This document shows, piece after piece, positions 13,242 to 24,504 of a stretch of DNA of 64,000 nt. How positions within the stretch are numbered: the first letter of the stretch is position 1; the number at the start of each line of letters is the position of its first letter. This DNA comes from Phorcus lineatus (taxonomy: Eukaryota; Mollusca; Gastropoda; Trochida; Trochidae). The DNA is taken from positions 32,709,484 to 32,773,483 of the forward strand of contig OV121095.1 in assembly GCA_921293015.1 (NCBI GenBank), read 5' to 3'. A model generated the notes under the pieces. That model made no database searches, was not told the DNA's origin, and worked only from the letters and a program-made list of their open reading frames with translations. The position numbers and the translations under genes are program-made.

Positions 13242-14441
13242 AGTTATGGTAACCAGAAGGATAGAATTGATGACATCATTTCTTTAGGATATTTCTCTTC
13301 GAAGTCAAGAAATATTATAATACAATCACTAATACTTTTATCCTTTCATAATTGTATCAGTTATATAATTCCTAAGCAAGTTTGAGTTGTTGAAGTAATT
13401 TAAACCAAACCATGAGCACTGAGAATTTTACAAGAACCATGACTCTTCCAAAAGGAAAAACGCAAGATTGGCAACTGGTTACCTTGCATTATGCAATGAT
13501 CAGTAGGTGAAAGGTAAAGACAGGATGTCCGATATCTGAGGCAGGTCCGTTAAGGATGTTAACTCCCAATACAGATAAGTGACAGGCAATATGGGACAAT
13601 GGCGCTAATGGCTGAGCGATTCACAGACTTTCTCAATACTGGACTCCTTTATCCTTTCACAACTGTATCAATTAAGGCGATAAACCTAGAGTGTGGAAAA
13701 ATCATAGACACGATGTACTGGATTGATAGCAAGTAAATTTTAAATTGAAACCAAATGTGTGACCAAATTATTGGGGCAGATCCATTCAGGATCTTATAAA
13801 TGAGTGACAGGCAACACTACACAATTGTTGAAAATTGCCCAAGCAGCGTTTACAAACAACCAACTCATTGACTCTGTACAAGAGTCTTTAGACGGTGAGG
13901 ATGCAATACAGGAAGTTGTACAAGATGGCGAAGATGCAATACAGGAAGTTGTACAAGCGGAGGAATATTGAAGGTTATGGACCATCACAGGATGTGCAGC
14001 ATATGGTCCACAGGACTCAATGCTCTGTACTTATCAGGAACTCAATTTATCATCTCTATTCATTAGAATCTAGATAGTAATATTATATGGGTGTTTTCAT
14101 ATCTTATCCTTTATCAGCCTGAGATCCTGGGGGCTGAGATTCTATTGTAAGCCAAAGATCTTTAGCTTGAAGGCTGATATTGGTTTGGCTAACAGAAGAT
14201 GTGATACTAGTGCACAAATTCTATGTTTATCGCATATCTTAACCTCTTGGTTTAAGCAATGCTTCATTTGATTTTTTGCCCTTGATGACAGACTGTTACA
14301 GATTATCTGTCTTGCTGGCTGATAATGTAAATTTGATGAAATTGAAAGGCTTTTTGCACTTTTTTTCAATATTTAGTATTAGTTTAACCCTACCAGAAAT
14401 CATTATTAAAAAAAACTCATATGTAACTGGTTTTAACCAAA

Positions 14442-14492
14442 TAGGTGAGATAAGGTGATATGGGGTTTAACGCCTATTTCACCAAATAGGCG
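14442..14492 (-). mobile_element. SINE 3'-tail fragment in reverse orientation, with adjacent hairpin
   Basis: On the minus strand, 14473 down to 14442 reads GGCGTTAAACCCCATATCAC and then a TTATCTCACCT end, matching the 3' tail of the full-length SINEs in this window. Next to it, 14471-14492 is a short perfect inverted repeat, CGCCTATTT-CACC-AAATAGGCG. This is the only minus-strand SINE piece noticed. Confidence 0.55.
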
Positions 14493-14744
14493 TGACAGGG
14501 ATAAGCTAAGCTTATGTAATAAACCTTCTCTTGTTCTTATGATTACAATCTTTCTTTAATTTGATTTCACATTTCATATTGTAAGGAGTAGGTTATTTGT
14601 GATGTAGTTTCCCCAAGGATATAGAATTTAATATCCAGTAATTTTTCGCATTGGAAAGTTGACTTAGACCTATAAGATTTTGAATGAAAACTTGCCATGT
14701 AACCTCAACTATATTGAAAGTAGAGAACTGTTCTATGAGCAGTT

Positions 14745-14976
14745 GGGGGCGGGATAGCGCAGTGGTTAGCGCATTCAGCTTCGGATCAAGAGGTCCTTGG
14801 TTTGAATCCCGCCAGAGTCTTGGCAACTTTGTATGCAGTAGAGAACTGTTCTACAAGTTCTGCAGCATAGCCACAATGGTGTTGTTGGCTTAATCCCTGC
14901 AAAAATACTAGCAGCCGTGATATTAGTGAAATACTCTCGAAAGCGGCGTTTAACCCCATAAGACCTCACCTCACCC
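14745..14976 (+). mobile_element. tRNA-derived SINE, internally deleted
   Basis: The head GGGGGCGGGATAGCGCAGTG carries an A-box-like segment (TAGCGCAGTGGTTAGCGC), and a B box lies at about 14799-14813 (GGTTTGAATCCCGCC). The body follows with GTAGAGAACTGTTCTAC, then ATAGCCACAATGGTGTTGTT, CTAGCAGCCGTGATATTAG and a tail GCGGCGTTTAACCCC ending in CACCTCACC. About 100 bp present in sister copies (the CAATGCTACACTGAATTTC section) is missing. A stray piece of SINE body sits directly upstream at 14719-14744. The core and CTCAC-type tail resemble the broadly conserved invertebrate SINE cores (Nin-DC/MESC type), which is inferred and was not searched. Confidence 0.85.
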
Positions 14977-15544
14977 AAAGGTGGTTTTACTGTAATAAGG
15001 ATCTAGTATGGTCTTTCAGGATTTCCTCCTGCGGAGATGGTGACAATGTAAATGAATCAATCAGCTCAGCAGTGATTAACTCAAAATCATGTCATCTCCA
15101 GTCGTAACTGTAAGTTGACATGCGCCATGACCGCTGATACCAGGAGGTTCCACTTTCAACATAGAACCACTTGGTATGCAGGCTTTCTTCCCACAGAATT
15201 GCTAGCAATTTTGATGAAAATTTCTTCAAGGTAGTAGTAATGACCTCCGTCATGACACATGTCATGACCTCCAATACCAAAAGGTTGCTGTCAGGTCATA
15301 TCTGCTTCTAGATTTATTGTAGGTGGACTCACCTTGTAGTTAGCCGATAGTAAAACTTGACATGCTATAAAGTCAATCTCCTTAACACAAATATTATCAG
15401 AGCTTTTCAGAGAGTAAATACCTCTGTTGCTACTCCAATCACATCCTGCCTGTTGCTGTTGTAGACTTTGACCCATTATAATTTGCACGGTAGTACATCT
15501 TTAATTACCTGCGTCTCTGTCCACATGTCCATGTTGCTTCTTCA

Positions 15545-15862
15545 GGGGGCGGGATAGCGCAGTGGTTAGCACGTTCGGCTTCGGACCAAGAGGTCCGTGG
15601 TTCGCATTCCGCCAGGGGCTCAGCAACTATCTCTGCAGTAGAGAACTGTTCTACACGCAGTCAGTTTTGGGGGCAATGCTACACTGAATTTCAGCACAGT
15701 ATCACCCATGGTTCGCTAGTTCCAGCCGATGCTCGCAGGTTTCACCGCAATGCATAGCCACAATTGTGTTGTGGGCTTTCTCCCTGCAATAATACTAGCA
15801 GCCGCAATATAAGTGGAATAATCTTGAAAGCAGGGTTAAACACCAACTCACTCACTCACTCG
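15545..15862 (+). mobile_element. tRNA-derived SINE, full length
   Basis: The copy runs from GGGGGCGGGATAGCGCAGTG through a B-box region (GGTTCGCATTCCGCC, mutated from GGTTCGAATCC), the body (CAATGCTACACTGAATTTCA, then CCATGGTTCGCTAGTTCCAG) and the conserved 3' core (CTGCAATAATACTAGCAGCC) to the tail GGTTAAACACCAACTCACTC. At about 318 bp it shows the whole architecture: tRNA head, family body, conserved core and a short CTCAC microsatellite tail. Confidence 0.88.
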
Positions 15863-17028
15863 CTTCCGACAGCAAATGAAGCGAAATTAGCAAATCAGCT
15901 TTGTTGTACAATATCTTGCTCAGATTCTATAAAAAATGAGTGCTCTGATGATGTTCTTCTCTGTCATTCATGTATCTGTAGGAAGATGATTTTCACAGCA
16001 ATGTACAGCCACATATTTTAATTTCCTAACATTATCCCTTTAACTTTAATGCCTGAAACATTTCCAATCAACCTTTTTCAGATTCTAGATTATTGCCTTT
16101 GTGAAGGACTCAAGATTCCTGTAAAATGAGCAGTCAGAATGATTTGGCACTCTTGTAAAGCAGCTAAAGAGTTTATATTTTCTAGGATCAAATTTAGAAG
16201 ACAAAGAGAAGCTGAAAATTATCCAAATTTTTTTTTAAATGAAGCGTATTTTAATATATGATACACAACATGTTTACTGTAGATGTCTACTGCCAAACAC
16301 ATTTTCATATTCCATTGTTCAGAAGATTGTCAAGATCAAATTTTCAGAGTAAAAGGTACATATATTATATGTAAAATAGACCACTTGTCATTGTGTCAAT
16401 ATCATATCAATATTTTTTTTTACCCGATTAGCCACATGTACTCAAAATTTAATAACCTCAAACCTATCTATTTTTCAGAATTTGTGCATACTTTTTACAC
16501 ATTACTGTAAAGAATTTACCACCTAAGACACTTTCATTTCACTGAAAGACCATCCCAGAGGCAGAGGCTGTCCCTGCCATTGTGAGCGAGTGAATGCGGG
16601 CCTTTGTTATATAATGAAAGAATTCAATATAAGGCTATAGAAACAGTGTTGGCTGATATTACAGCAGAAAATATGGTTTAAGTTTGTTTTCGTTTAAGGG
16701 GTAAATTGATCACATTTGATGTTTAGGATTTTCTCTTCCATGACGTTTAAGTCTATAATTACTGTCAACAAGGCTGAAAAAGCAGGGGTAGGATTTATGC
16801 CCCTTTCAGTTGAATTTCACCCACAGGATAAATACATGCTTTCAAAGTGCCCATTTATGTGTGACAAACTTTCAGTTAGAGTTTTAAAAAATGTAGGTTA
16901 TTTTCTGCTCTTGTTAGCTGTGTTTTGTCTATCAAATTTTGAATTCATACAAAAAGTTACCTGAATGACGTCTTAACAGTTCATGATATATATTATGATT
17001 TATGGAATGAAAAGGGCAGATTTCTTAA
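15863..17028. other. Noncoding stretch, nothing recognised
   Basis: AT-rich sequence with short open frames (16283-16510 and 16716-16964 plus) lacking recognisable domains. The last 50-100 bases may belong to the LINE remnant that follows, but no conserved motif is visible there. Confidence 0.5.
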
Positions 17029-17402
17029 CATGAAAAGAGAGAATAGACTTTGTAAATCATGCAATAAGAACGTTTTGGAAGATGAATACCACTTTCTGCT
17101 CCTGTGTCCATTTTATGATGAGTTACGTTAAAGATACCTTAAAGAGTATTATTATGTCCATCCTAGTAGAGATAAATTCTTATTTTTATCAAACTGTTAA
17201 CTTTTTGTTGTAATTCAAAACCTTGCAATGTTTATATACCACGCATTTAGAATCAGACGGTGACATTAAAGCACATTTTGTCATTCTTCTTTCAAATGAC
17301 ATCACAATTTATATGAATATTGATTTGCTATAATTTGTATTATACTTTATATTGTATTATAGGCCTGTGGCCTTTCAGTATTGAATAAAGATTGATTGAT
17401 AT
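17029..17402 (+). mobile_element. Decayed 3' end of a non-LTR retrotransposon (LINE)
   Basis: Reading from 17029, the frame gives RLCKSCNKNVLEDEYHFLLL then CPFYDELR. This is the C-x2-C ... E-DE-x-HFL-x2-CP-x-Y-x2-LR signature found at the C-terminus of many LINE reverse-transcriptase proteins. A stop then follows, more protein-like sequence (RYLKEYY), another stop near the end of LFLSNC, and a final NLAMFIYHAFRIR segment typical of the protein end. A 3' untranslated part ends in TGAATAAAGATTGATTGAT, a short tandem tail of the kind LINEs leave. Two in-frame stops show it is dead, and everything upstream of the C-terminal motif is missing, as expected for 5' truncation. The clade (CR1, Jockey or other) cannot be fixed from this piece. 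Confidence 0.75.
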
Positions 17403-17825
17403 ATATTAAAATCTTGTTTGAATATGAAGTCTGGTAATATTGTTGATATCTATCTAAATATCTGAATAATGAAAATGATAGAATATATGTAAGTATAATA
17501 ATATCTAAATAAATATGTTTTGACAGCAGAATAATCTTTAACCTTTATATTTTTTAACACATAATTATTCTTAAATAAATTTGGTATCATGAGAGACCAG
17601 AAAAACAAACAAGCCTCTCAAAATTAAAATACCCTAACACAATTACAATACAGTAGTAACTGCCTGCCGAATGCAGTCTTATAGTAAAGAGACTAAATGA
17701 TATTCACATTTGTGGGTCCCTATTGTGGTAAAAGTCTTTAAATCCTTCCTTTCCCACTGATTTATGTGAGAGCTCGATGCATGCCTTTACCTGTGAATTC
17801 TTCCTCATAGAGAACCTACAATGCA
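17403..17825. other. AT-rich noncoding stretch, nothing recognised
   Basis: AT-rich sequence between the LINE remnant and the G-rich block. No gene or repeat unit was recognised. Confidence 0.55.
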
Positions 17826-18500
17826 CTATAGACGAGAGGGGAGGGGGTGATAAATGGAAGGAGGGGGTATGCAGGGAGGAATAAAGGGAATGAGGGGTAA
17901 GGTGGAGGGGAATAAAGGCAATGAGGGGTATTGGGGGGGGGAGGGGGCGCTATGGTGGGGAGGGGTTAAAGGGAGTGAGGAGTATTGAGGAACATGAAGA
18001 ATATGGCAATGTTGCACAGAGTTGAGGACTTGAGGGTATGGGTTTGGTTTTGAAGAACATTGATAATATATCATGGCTCTGAAAATTTTCAAATGGTTTG
18101 ACAAGGAATAAGAAGCAGAGGGACTCAAAGCAGTAAAATCAATATTTAACTCATTGATTCATTTTTATATGGCAGAAGATAAGAAAGAGGAATTTAATAT
18201 GCCCTACAGATTTTCTGTGAAAGAAGGATGGGTGGGAACTAAAAAGTCAATGTGCTGTAGTTTTCGGTACAGGTACAGGGGTGTTATATGAACATATTAC
18301 ATATCTCCTGTTTAAAGTGAGTTACAGAATGAGGTGGGAATGGGATGGGGGGAGATATGTGAAAGAGGGTGACAAGAAAATAAAGGAACTGCAAAGTCTG
18401 TGCTGTAGTTTTGGGGGTTCGGGGGACATTCTATGCACTACTGGTTTTGAGAGGGTGTAATGGGAGGGCATTAGCAGCTATAAAGAAACATACCTTGCAA
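17826..18500 (+). repeat. G-rich, purine-biased block with partial tandem structure
   Basis: The plus strand is dominated by G and A from 17830 to about 17995, with many runs of three to eight G (for example TTGGGGGGGGGAGGGGG near 17930). A unit like GGAATAAAGGSAATGAGGGGTA appears twice (about 17878 and 17908), showing local duplication. G-runs continue more sparsely to about 18500. The block has strong G-quadruplex and triplex potential. The minus-strand proline/serine-rich frame at 17826-18128 is a by-product of this composition. Confidence 0.7.
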
Positions 18501-19066
18501 TTCTAAGCCTGGTGGTGGGGGTTGAGGCAAAGCCATGAGTAGTTTTATCAGGCACTTGACACAGTGAATAGGTGAGCTTCATTGTCCGGCAATGAAGTAA
18601 CGTGTAAGGAGAATTCAGGGATTTAACAGCATTGGAGTGGCTGCCATCAACGGGTTACGATCGATTTATTGTACCTATGTTGTAAATCAGAATCTGAATT
18701 TCTGACGCTTTATGGGAAGAATACTAATAGGTCGTTTTGCTAAATTTGATGGTGTGTTTTTATGATGTTTGTCTGAATTGTTGAGAAAAGTAATGGCTTT
18801 GCTTACTTTTGAAACTTCTTTATAGTTTACCATTTCTTAGTGCAGTTTAGGTAGATAGTGTGGCATCAATCTCAATTTGTGAAACCGATGCAAAATGTCT
18901 CATATATAGAATGAGGCATGTATTCTATAGTAAGCTTATAAGTATTTTAAAAAAACAACCCTGAAATGTTTATAACATACAGAATTGAAAAGCCTCCCGA
19001 AACGTAACGAATAAAACTATGATACCTATTCCAGAGTCTCCTCATTCGTTGGAAGGTTACCCTCCT
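18501..19066. other. Noncoding stretch, nothing recognised
   Basis: No exon, repeat or RNA gene was recognised between the G-rich block and the inverted-repeat element. Confidence 0.5.
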
Positions 19067-19075
19067 ACTTTAGCA

Positions 19076-19508
19076 CATTCTCTCCCGACAGAGGTAGCTC
19101 CGTCATAATTTCCTATACAACCTCTGTCTTAATACGAAGGTTTCTTGGGCTTCGACCAGTTTCACCTAGCGGGACAAAATTGCAACTTAAACTGAAAACA
19201 GTGAATGCATGAAAAACATATTTGTTGTCACACAGGACTATGCAATGATGCAGTCGCAAAATGAGATGTTTGTGTTCTATAAAGACGACTCAAAGTGCAA
19301 GGTGCCTATACGTATAAAGTTCAGCTTTTGGAAAGCTTACGGAAATAACTAAGGCGGTTTGAATGATAATTTTTGAAACGGCGTCGCTGATTGCACAACT
19401 AACTTCGATTGCATCCAATCAGCGTTCTATATTTCGTGCTCAAGAAACCTTCGAATTAAGAGAGGTTGTATAGGCGTATGACGGAGCTACCTCTGTTGGG
19501 AGAGAATG
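19076..19508. mobile_element. 433-bp terminal-inverted-repeat element with 9-bp target duplication
   Basis: The left end (19076 onward) reads CATTCTCTCCCGACAGAGG, then TAGCTCCGTCATA, CTATACAACCTCTGTCTTAA, and TACGAAGGTTTCTTGGG. The reverse complement of the right end (19508 inward) reads CATTCTCTCCCAACAGAGG, TAGCTCCGTCATACG, CTATACAACCTCTCTTAA and TTCGAAGGTTTCTTGAG. The inverted repeats are about 78 bp each with few mismatches. The element is flanked by ACTTTAGCA (19067-19075) and ACCTTAGCA (19509-19517), a 9-bp duplication with one mismatch. Long inverted repeats plus 9-bp duplications are typical of Mutator-like (MULE) non-autonomous elements. No coding capacity is seen in the roughly 275-bp middle. 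Confidence 0.82.
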
Positions 19509-19517
19509 ACCTTAGCA

Positions 19518-22500
19518 TTGGAATAGTGTTTTATTTTGTAAGGGTTAACATCATGAGTTACAAATATGTTGAATTATAATAATCAGTTTTATGAAAAATG
19601 CATGTGCAGTACAAAAAGTATCTCACATTAAATATATTTTTTAGATTATTACGACACCTAAACAGCCTTTGTTATCCGATTCTCAATGTTGGTTCATGAT
19701 TTTTTTGAGATCTTGAGAAATTCAAAATGACCTTGCATTGTCTCATCTCTGTCGAAGCCAGTTTTACGAGGGTTGACACAGGACATAAAATTGGCGATGG
19801 ATATTAATCTGTTGACCACCAGAGGGCGCTGATTGCCACCAGACTAATCACAGTGCAGGGAGACTTTCCTGTATAAAACTGATAATAAAATCAGCAGCAC
19901 TGCATTAGTTTTAACAGTTTGAATAATTTGCTTTATTCTCCCGAGCATTTTAAAATTTTAGTAGAAAGAATTATCTGGGTTTGATTTTGAATTATAGTCT
20001 GGGTATCTAGTTAGTGCGCATGAAAGAACTGGAGCTGATTTGAAATTTTAAAACCTGCTATTGATCCATTGGTGTTAATTATGACTCCGCAAAAGAATTT
20101 TTCATTTTGAGAAAGGAAGTGTCATAAGATAAGTAGATTTGACAAAAAATATGGCTTTGGAAATATCTAAGATGCAGAATAAATGGTAAATTTATGTGAT
20201 GTAAATCTTTGCGTTATCAAATTTGTGTTTGGTAAAATTGATGCCTAAGTGCTTTTATAAAATTAAAATTATGTATCAAATTCAAGTACAAATATGATGA
20301 TATAAGCTCTTTCAAACTACTTATATCATTGTGACATTACTTTCTTTTCTAAAAATTATAAATATTCTATATGACAAGATGCACTCAAAACGAGAGGATA
20401 TTTTTTTCTATAGTAGACGATATGATGAAAATTTCTTATTTCTTAAGATAAGCACTAATGATCTTGGATGGTATGACATTAATATCTGCACTTTAAAATA
20501 ATGAGCACAGCATAATGTTGCCGAGATTTACTGAGCCTCGATAACTGGAAAAACTGCACGGTGATGGGAATGGGAAATGTTGTGTAAATGATTTATTGGA
20601 AGATCTAATCAAAAGTTACCTGCTCATTATAATTGTATTTCTTCATCAGCAGCAACGGACCGGCTGAATCAGTCCCTGCATTTCTCACTTGCATTTTTCG
20701 TCTCGAAAGCATGGACAATTTCCAGATCTTTTTTAAGGGGACATGAAATAACCCGTTTGCAAATCATTTTGATGGTTAGAAATTGATTAATTATTCTCAG
20801 TCATGTACATTAATAATGGTTAAATATCAGGATGTTTGTGGGAAAAAATTCAAAAAGATATTTTTTGATCAACTTTAGAAAAATCTAATTGGCAGAAATT
20901 TAAGAAATGATTTGAAAATTGCGAATAATAAACATGAAAAAATCTGTAACATACATGAATTTGTTTTGGGAAACCGCTAGTTTCAAATGTTTTAAAACCA
21001 TCATAAAGAGGCAAATGATGCTTGAAAGACAAATTTTGACATTTATTTTAATTCATCAAAGTCTTTATTTATGAAAATTAATTGTATGTCATGAAATATA
21101 GTTAATTAGATGTCTAATTTGAGAAAAAAAATGCTTGATTTTTAACATATTTTCATCTTGGTTTCAATTACCTCTGATAATTAAGTAATGACAGTTCTAT
21201 TTCCTACAATTTCTCCCTGAATGAATATCTTAAAGATAACATGATGAAGATAATTTGGAAAATATCCAGAAATATTTTGGAGACACTGATGGTTGGGAGA
21301 TAGGCTGAACACTAACTGCATCTATGCAGGGTGTATAAAACTGTCATTCCTTGACTGGGATGGTTTACATAGAAAACATCGTAAATCTACCTCCATATTC
21401 CTTTATATGTTTTCCTCCAGGCTTGTGTTGTTGCTTCTTGCTAACCTGAGACCTTGAAGCTTTTTAGAGATAATCTTTGTAGGCTTGTTATGAATTAACT
21501 ATTTGCCTATATTAACCCTCTACATGCTGAATGAGCTTTGGTTAGTGAGAACCTTTTCATATTCATATGTTTAATTCAGGCTCAACCATGTTTGTCGAGG
21601 TAATTTTGGAGGTTTAGCCAACAAATGAAGTATTTTTTGGATTCTTGAGGTGCTGATTAAGATGCTTAAGATGCTTCTTTTGAGGGGGAGTGAATATATT
21701 TTAAAAAGCTGCTGTACCAAATAGCGCAATTGCTAAAATGTATGCCAAGGGAAATGAATATATCATGTAATTTAATCATATGTCAGGAGGGCTCTTTACA
21801 AGTTTGACTTTGAAATTGGGTGGTATTATCTTGATAATGGTATTATATGTGCACTAAAACATAGCATATTTTGTTATTAGTTGACTTTAGATCTTCGTTT
21901 CCTTCCTCACATCAGCTTCTAACTTTGCCCATCAAAGAAGATGTATTCTTTCAACTCAATATTGATTGTTCAAGCTAGTTTGGGACCTGAAAAACAATCT
22001 TTATCTGCTTGACTTGTTTGCTGAAAAACCCTGACAAATGTCCAAGAGTACAAATGGCTGCCCTCTTAGATTTACAGTAAGAGACAGCTCGGTAGTTAGT
22101 CATTGTAACTATATATACCTTCAGCAAAATAAATTCTATCACCACATAATGAAATTGTTGGATAACATGTGGGGAGCGTATTATTAACCCAATATATTTC
22201 AGTTAAGGAGACAACAACAACAACGTAAATGTGTTTAGGAAACTACAGGTTTACAATTGTATCCCCAAATATTTCAAGAGGTGAATTTTCCTTTAAAACT
22301 GAAAATCTGAAGAAAGGTTAAGGTTAAGGTTAATTGAGTTTGGAGGTAAATGGTAAAGATAGGAAACAGCTAGAAGACTAAAACAATAGACTGTTCATTA
22401 TCTTTATTGACTTTTGTGTCAACAACAATATCTCATGCTCTTGTCAGCATATATAATATATGGAAACTAGCTTGGTGAGGAACCATGAAATGATATTAAA

Positions 22501-22559
22501 CATGAGGAAAAGATCTTTTGTTTTCTAAAATATTTTGGAACACTTGCCACATTTATAGC
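19518..22559. other. AT-rich noncoding stretch, nothing recognised
   Basis: No gene, SINE or tandem array was recognised. A short GGTTAA triplet run at about 22317-22335 is too small to mean anything. The open frame on minus at 20850-21032 has no supporting features. Confidence 0.55.
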
Positions 22560-22870
22560 TTAAGTCTCCGGTACAAACCTCGAAATAAACTAAATAAAAC
22601 ATCTTAATGACATTTTCAAGTTTCTCAAATACACCAAATAGTTTCAGCTCTGGCCATCCTGTGTAAGAACTGTGTAATTCACAAGAAACCATGAAATGGA
22701 CTTGATATTGAAGAAAGTTCTTTCATACGTTGACAGTAGAATCTTTGATGATATTTCTAGCTCTGGTCTGGCTGTGTACAAACTGTGGTATCTGCCAGGA
22801 ACCCCGAGATTGACTTGATATTTAGGTAAAATCTTAATAACATCTTTTAGTTGTGCTAGGATTTCAATAC
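22560..22870. repeat. Degenerate tandem repeat, about 113-bp period, 2.5-3 copies
   Basis: AGCTCTGGCCATCCTGTGTA (about 22647) recurs as AGCTCTGGTCTGGCTGTGTA (about 22759). Related AAACC..GAAAT.. / AAACCATGAAATGGACTTGA / GAACCCCGAGATTGACTTGA blocks occur at about 22576, 22685 and 22798, followed by similar TCTTAATGACAT or TCTTAATAACAT stretches. The copies are diverged and interrupted by stops in all frames. Confidence 0.6.
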
Positions 22871-22960
22871 CCCCTATACCACACATCTAAATGAACACTG
22901 TTTTCCTACAGACTTCTGATCAAAGGCATCACTTTGACATTTGCCGCAGGGGAAGTCGAA

Positions 22961-23203
22961 TCAGAATGCAGCTTCTTCCTGTCTTGGGTAAATTCTTTGC
23001 CACAATTTTCCACATGAGTGACAAGAGCGGAGTCCTGTTAATGATGATAGAGGGCTCTCAGCTGCAAGGTCAGCCAACCGTGACCCCAACCGGCACTGAT
23101 ATGAGGCATTGTCATATTCATCTGGGTCATCAATAGCCGGCTCATATTCATTTGCAGGTGCAACTTCTGGTACTAATGCTGGGCAGGGGATTGTCAACCT
23201 TTT
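22961..23203 (-). CDS. Candidate terminal exon of an unidentified minus-strand gene
   Basis: On the minus strand a good 3' splice site (TTGTTTTCTAG, AG at 23205-23204) is followed by an open frame of 80 codons to a TGA at 22961. The frame is AAA AGG TTG ACA ATC..., encoding KRLTIPCPALVPEVAPANEY, then EPAIDDPDEYDNASYQCR, and later GLRSCHSCGKLWQRIYPR. The composition is balanced and hydrophilic, with an acidic Tyr-rich section and a C-x2-C pair, unlike the low-complexity frames around it. GC content is higher than in the flanks. No family is recognised and no partner exon was found upstream on the minus strand. It could be the last exon of a gene nested opposite Ryk, a piece of a decayed transposon protein, or chance. 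After the stop, protein-like sequence (FDFPCGKC) continues in frame, which favours a decayed or mis-bounded reading. Confidence 0.3.
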   Translation of the reverse strand, partial: KRLTIPCPALVPEVAPANEYEPAIDDPDEYDNASYQCRLGSRLADLAAESPLSSLTGLRSCHSCGKLWQRIYPRQEEAAF

Positions 23204-23496
23204 CTAGAAAACAATTTATTCCAAAGAAAGTCTGGTTGTTATTTGCCCTTAATTGAAGGACATTCTTTCAATGTTATAGACTTGATGTGATAGACTTGGT
23301 CTGGCTTTTAAATGATATCAGGGCCTGGACAACAGACTAACTAACTAATAAATGGCTCTCAAAATGATATTGTGTGAACAATTTGTCATGAAACTCAGTC
23401 ATGAATATCTAAAATAGGTACAATATGGGCGTTTTATTATTTAATGTGTAGTTGGTGTAATATTTTTGGAGAGGGGGGTTGGAGATGTGTGTGTGT

Positions 23497-23523
23497 GGGG
23501 GGGGGGGGGGGGGGGGGGGGGGG
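23497..23523 (+). repeat. Poly-G run of 27 preceded by GT repeat
   Basis: GATGTGTGTGTGTG leads directly into 27 consecutive G. This is a compound microsatellite; the length is unreliable in any assembly. Confidence 0.95.
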
Positions 23524-24504
23524 TGATGGTAAGAATGTCAGATTCTTTGAATGAGAAAATTGGATAAAGGAAGACTCTGGGTTCTAGATATTACTTTATT
23601 AAAGGTTTTACATCTGTCATAAATTTAGTTGGTTTTCTTAAAATCTATTTTCTGATACTTATAGAAATATATCTGAAATGTATTTGTCAAGAACCACAGT
23701 GATACACTCATTTCCTCATTTTATTTATATATTTTATTTATTATGGTGGATGGTAGACTAACACCTAGTTCAAGCCACTATTCCACTGCTGAGGAGTTCA
23801 CATATCTCTCTTCCCTGGACCCACCCACACTCCGTCTCCTCTGCAGACAGACAGTCTATAGGTTCAATATGCCTTTGGTTAGCTGCAATAGATAAGTCAT
23901 GATCTTGCCTGGAACAAGACTCCACATATCTCTGCTAGCTGTTGTCTATCTAAACACTCACTTAATGCTGCTCCAGGCCACCAGTCTCTGGACTGCCTTG
24001 TTCATCCTTCTTTAGGTACCTTCTTTGACTACATATTCTCCAAGCATTCAAAATTTGAAAATTGAACATAGAAAGTAGCATCAGAGGTCATTTCTTGTCA
24101 AATTAAAATCTGTAGTCTCTCGATTTTGCTAGACAGTCTCGTTCAAACTTCATCTCTGAGTGAATGAAGGAAAGGATCCTTGAAGAAATGAGAGTTTGTC
24201 ATCTCAAATTTAGACTTGCTGTTGAAGTTGTTTTGGGTCGGGGGAAATAAAGAGAAAAGTATTATGCAATACTTTCTGAGGGTTAGATTACAGTAAAGCA
24301 TTATACATGTATGCTACATTCAATAAGGTTCATTTGCAAAGCTAAATTAAATTCAGTGGAGGACTTATATCTTGCTATAAACAGCCAGTGCCTGCAGGTT
24401 TTCTTGCCGTGAATAACTGCAGTCTTTTTGTAGTTTTTTTCTGCCTGCAAATGTATTAGTCTGTAGTAAAATGCGCTAAATAGTCTTCACATCATTGCTA
24501 AGTA
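23524..24504. other. Noncoding stretch, nothing recognised
   Basis: No exon or element was recognised. The part at 23750-24010 is less AT-rich and unique-looking but has no sustained open frame. Confidence 0.5.

Noticed and set aside
12894-13385. 163-codon plus-strand frame across the 18-bp minisatellite as a repetitive DNGDN protein
   Set aside because: The frame exists because the unit is a stop-free multiple of three; the minus strand is also open, and no splice sites, start context or protein-like flanks support translation.
14745-14815. Functional tRNA gene (also at the other SINE heads)
   Set aside because: A and B boxes are present, but the acceptor and anticodon stems do not pair properly and each is followed by the same SINE body.
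17826-18128. 100-codon Pro/Ser-rich minus-strand protein
   Set aside because: A by-product of the G-rich plus strand; low complexity with no splice sites.
22317-22337. Interstitial telomeric repeat
   Set aside because: The repeat is GGTTAA, only three copies, not TTAGGG.
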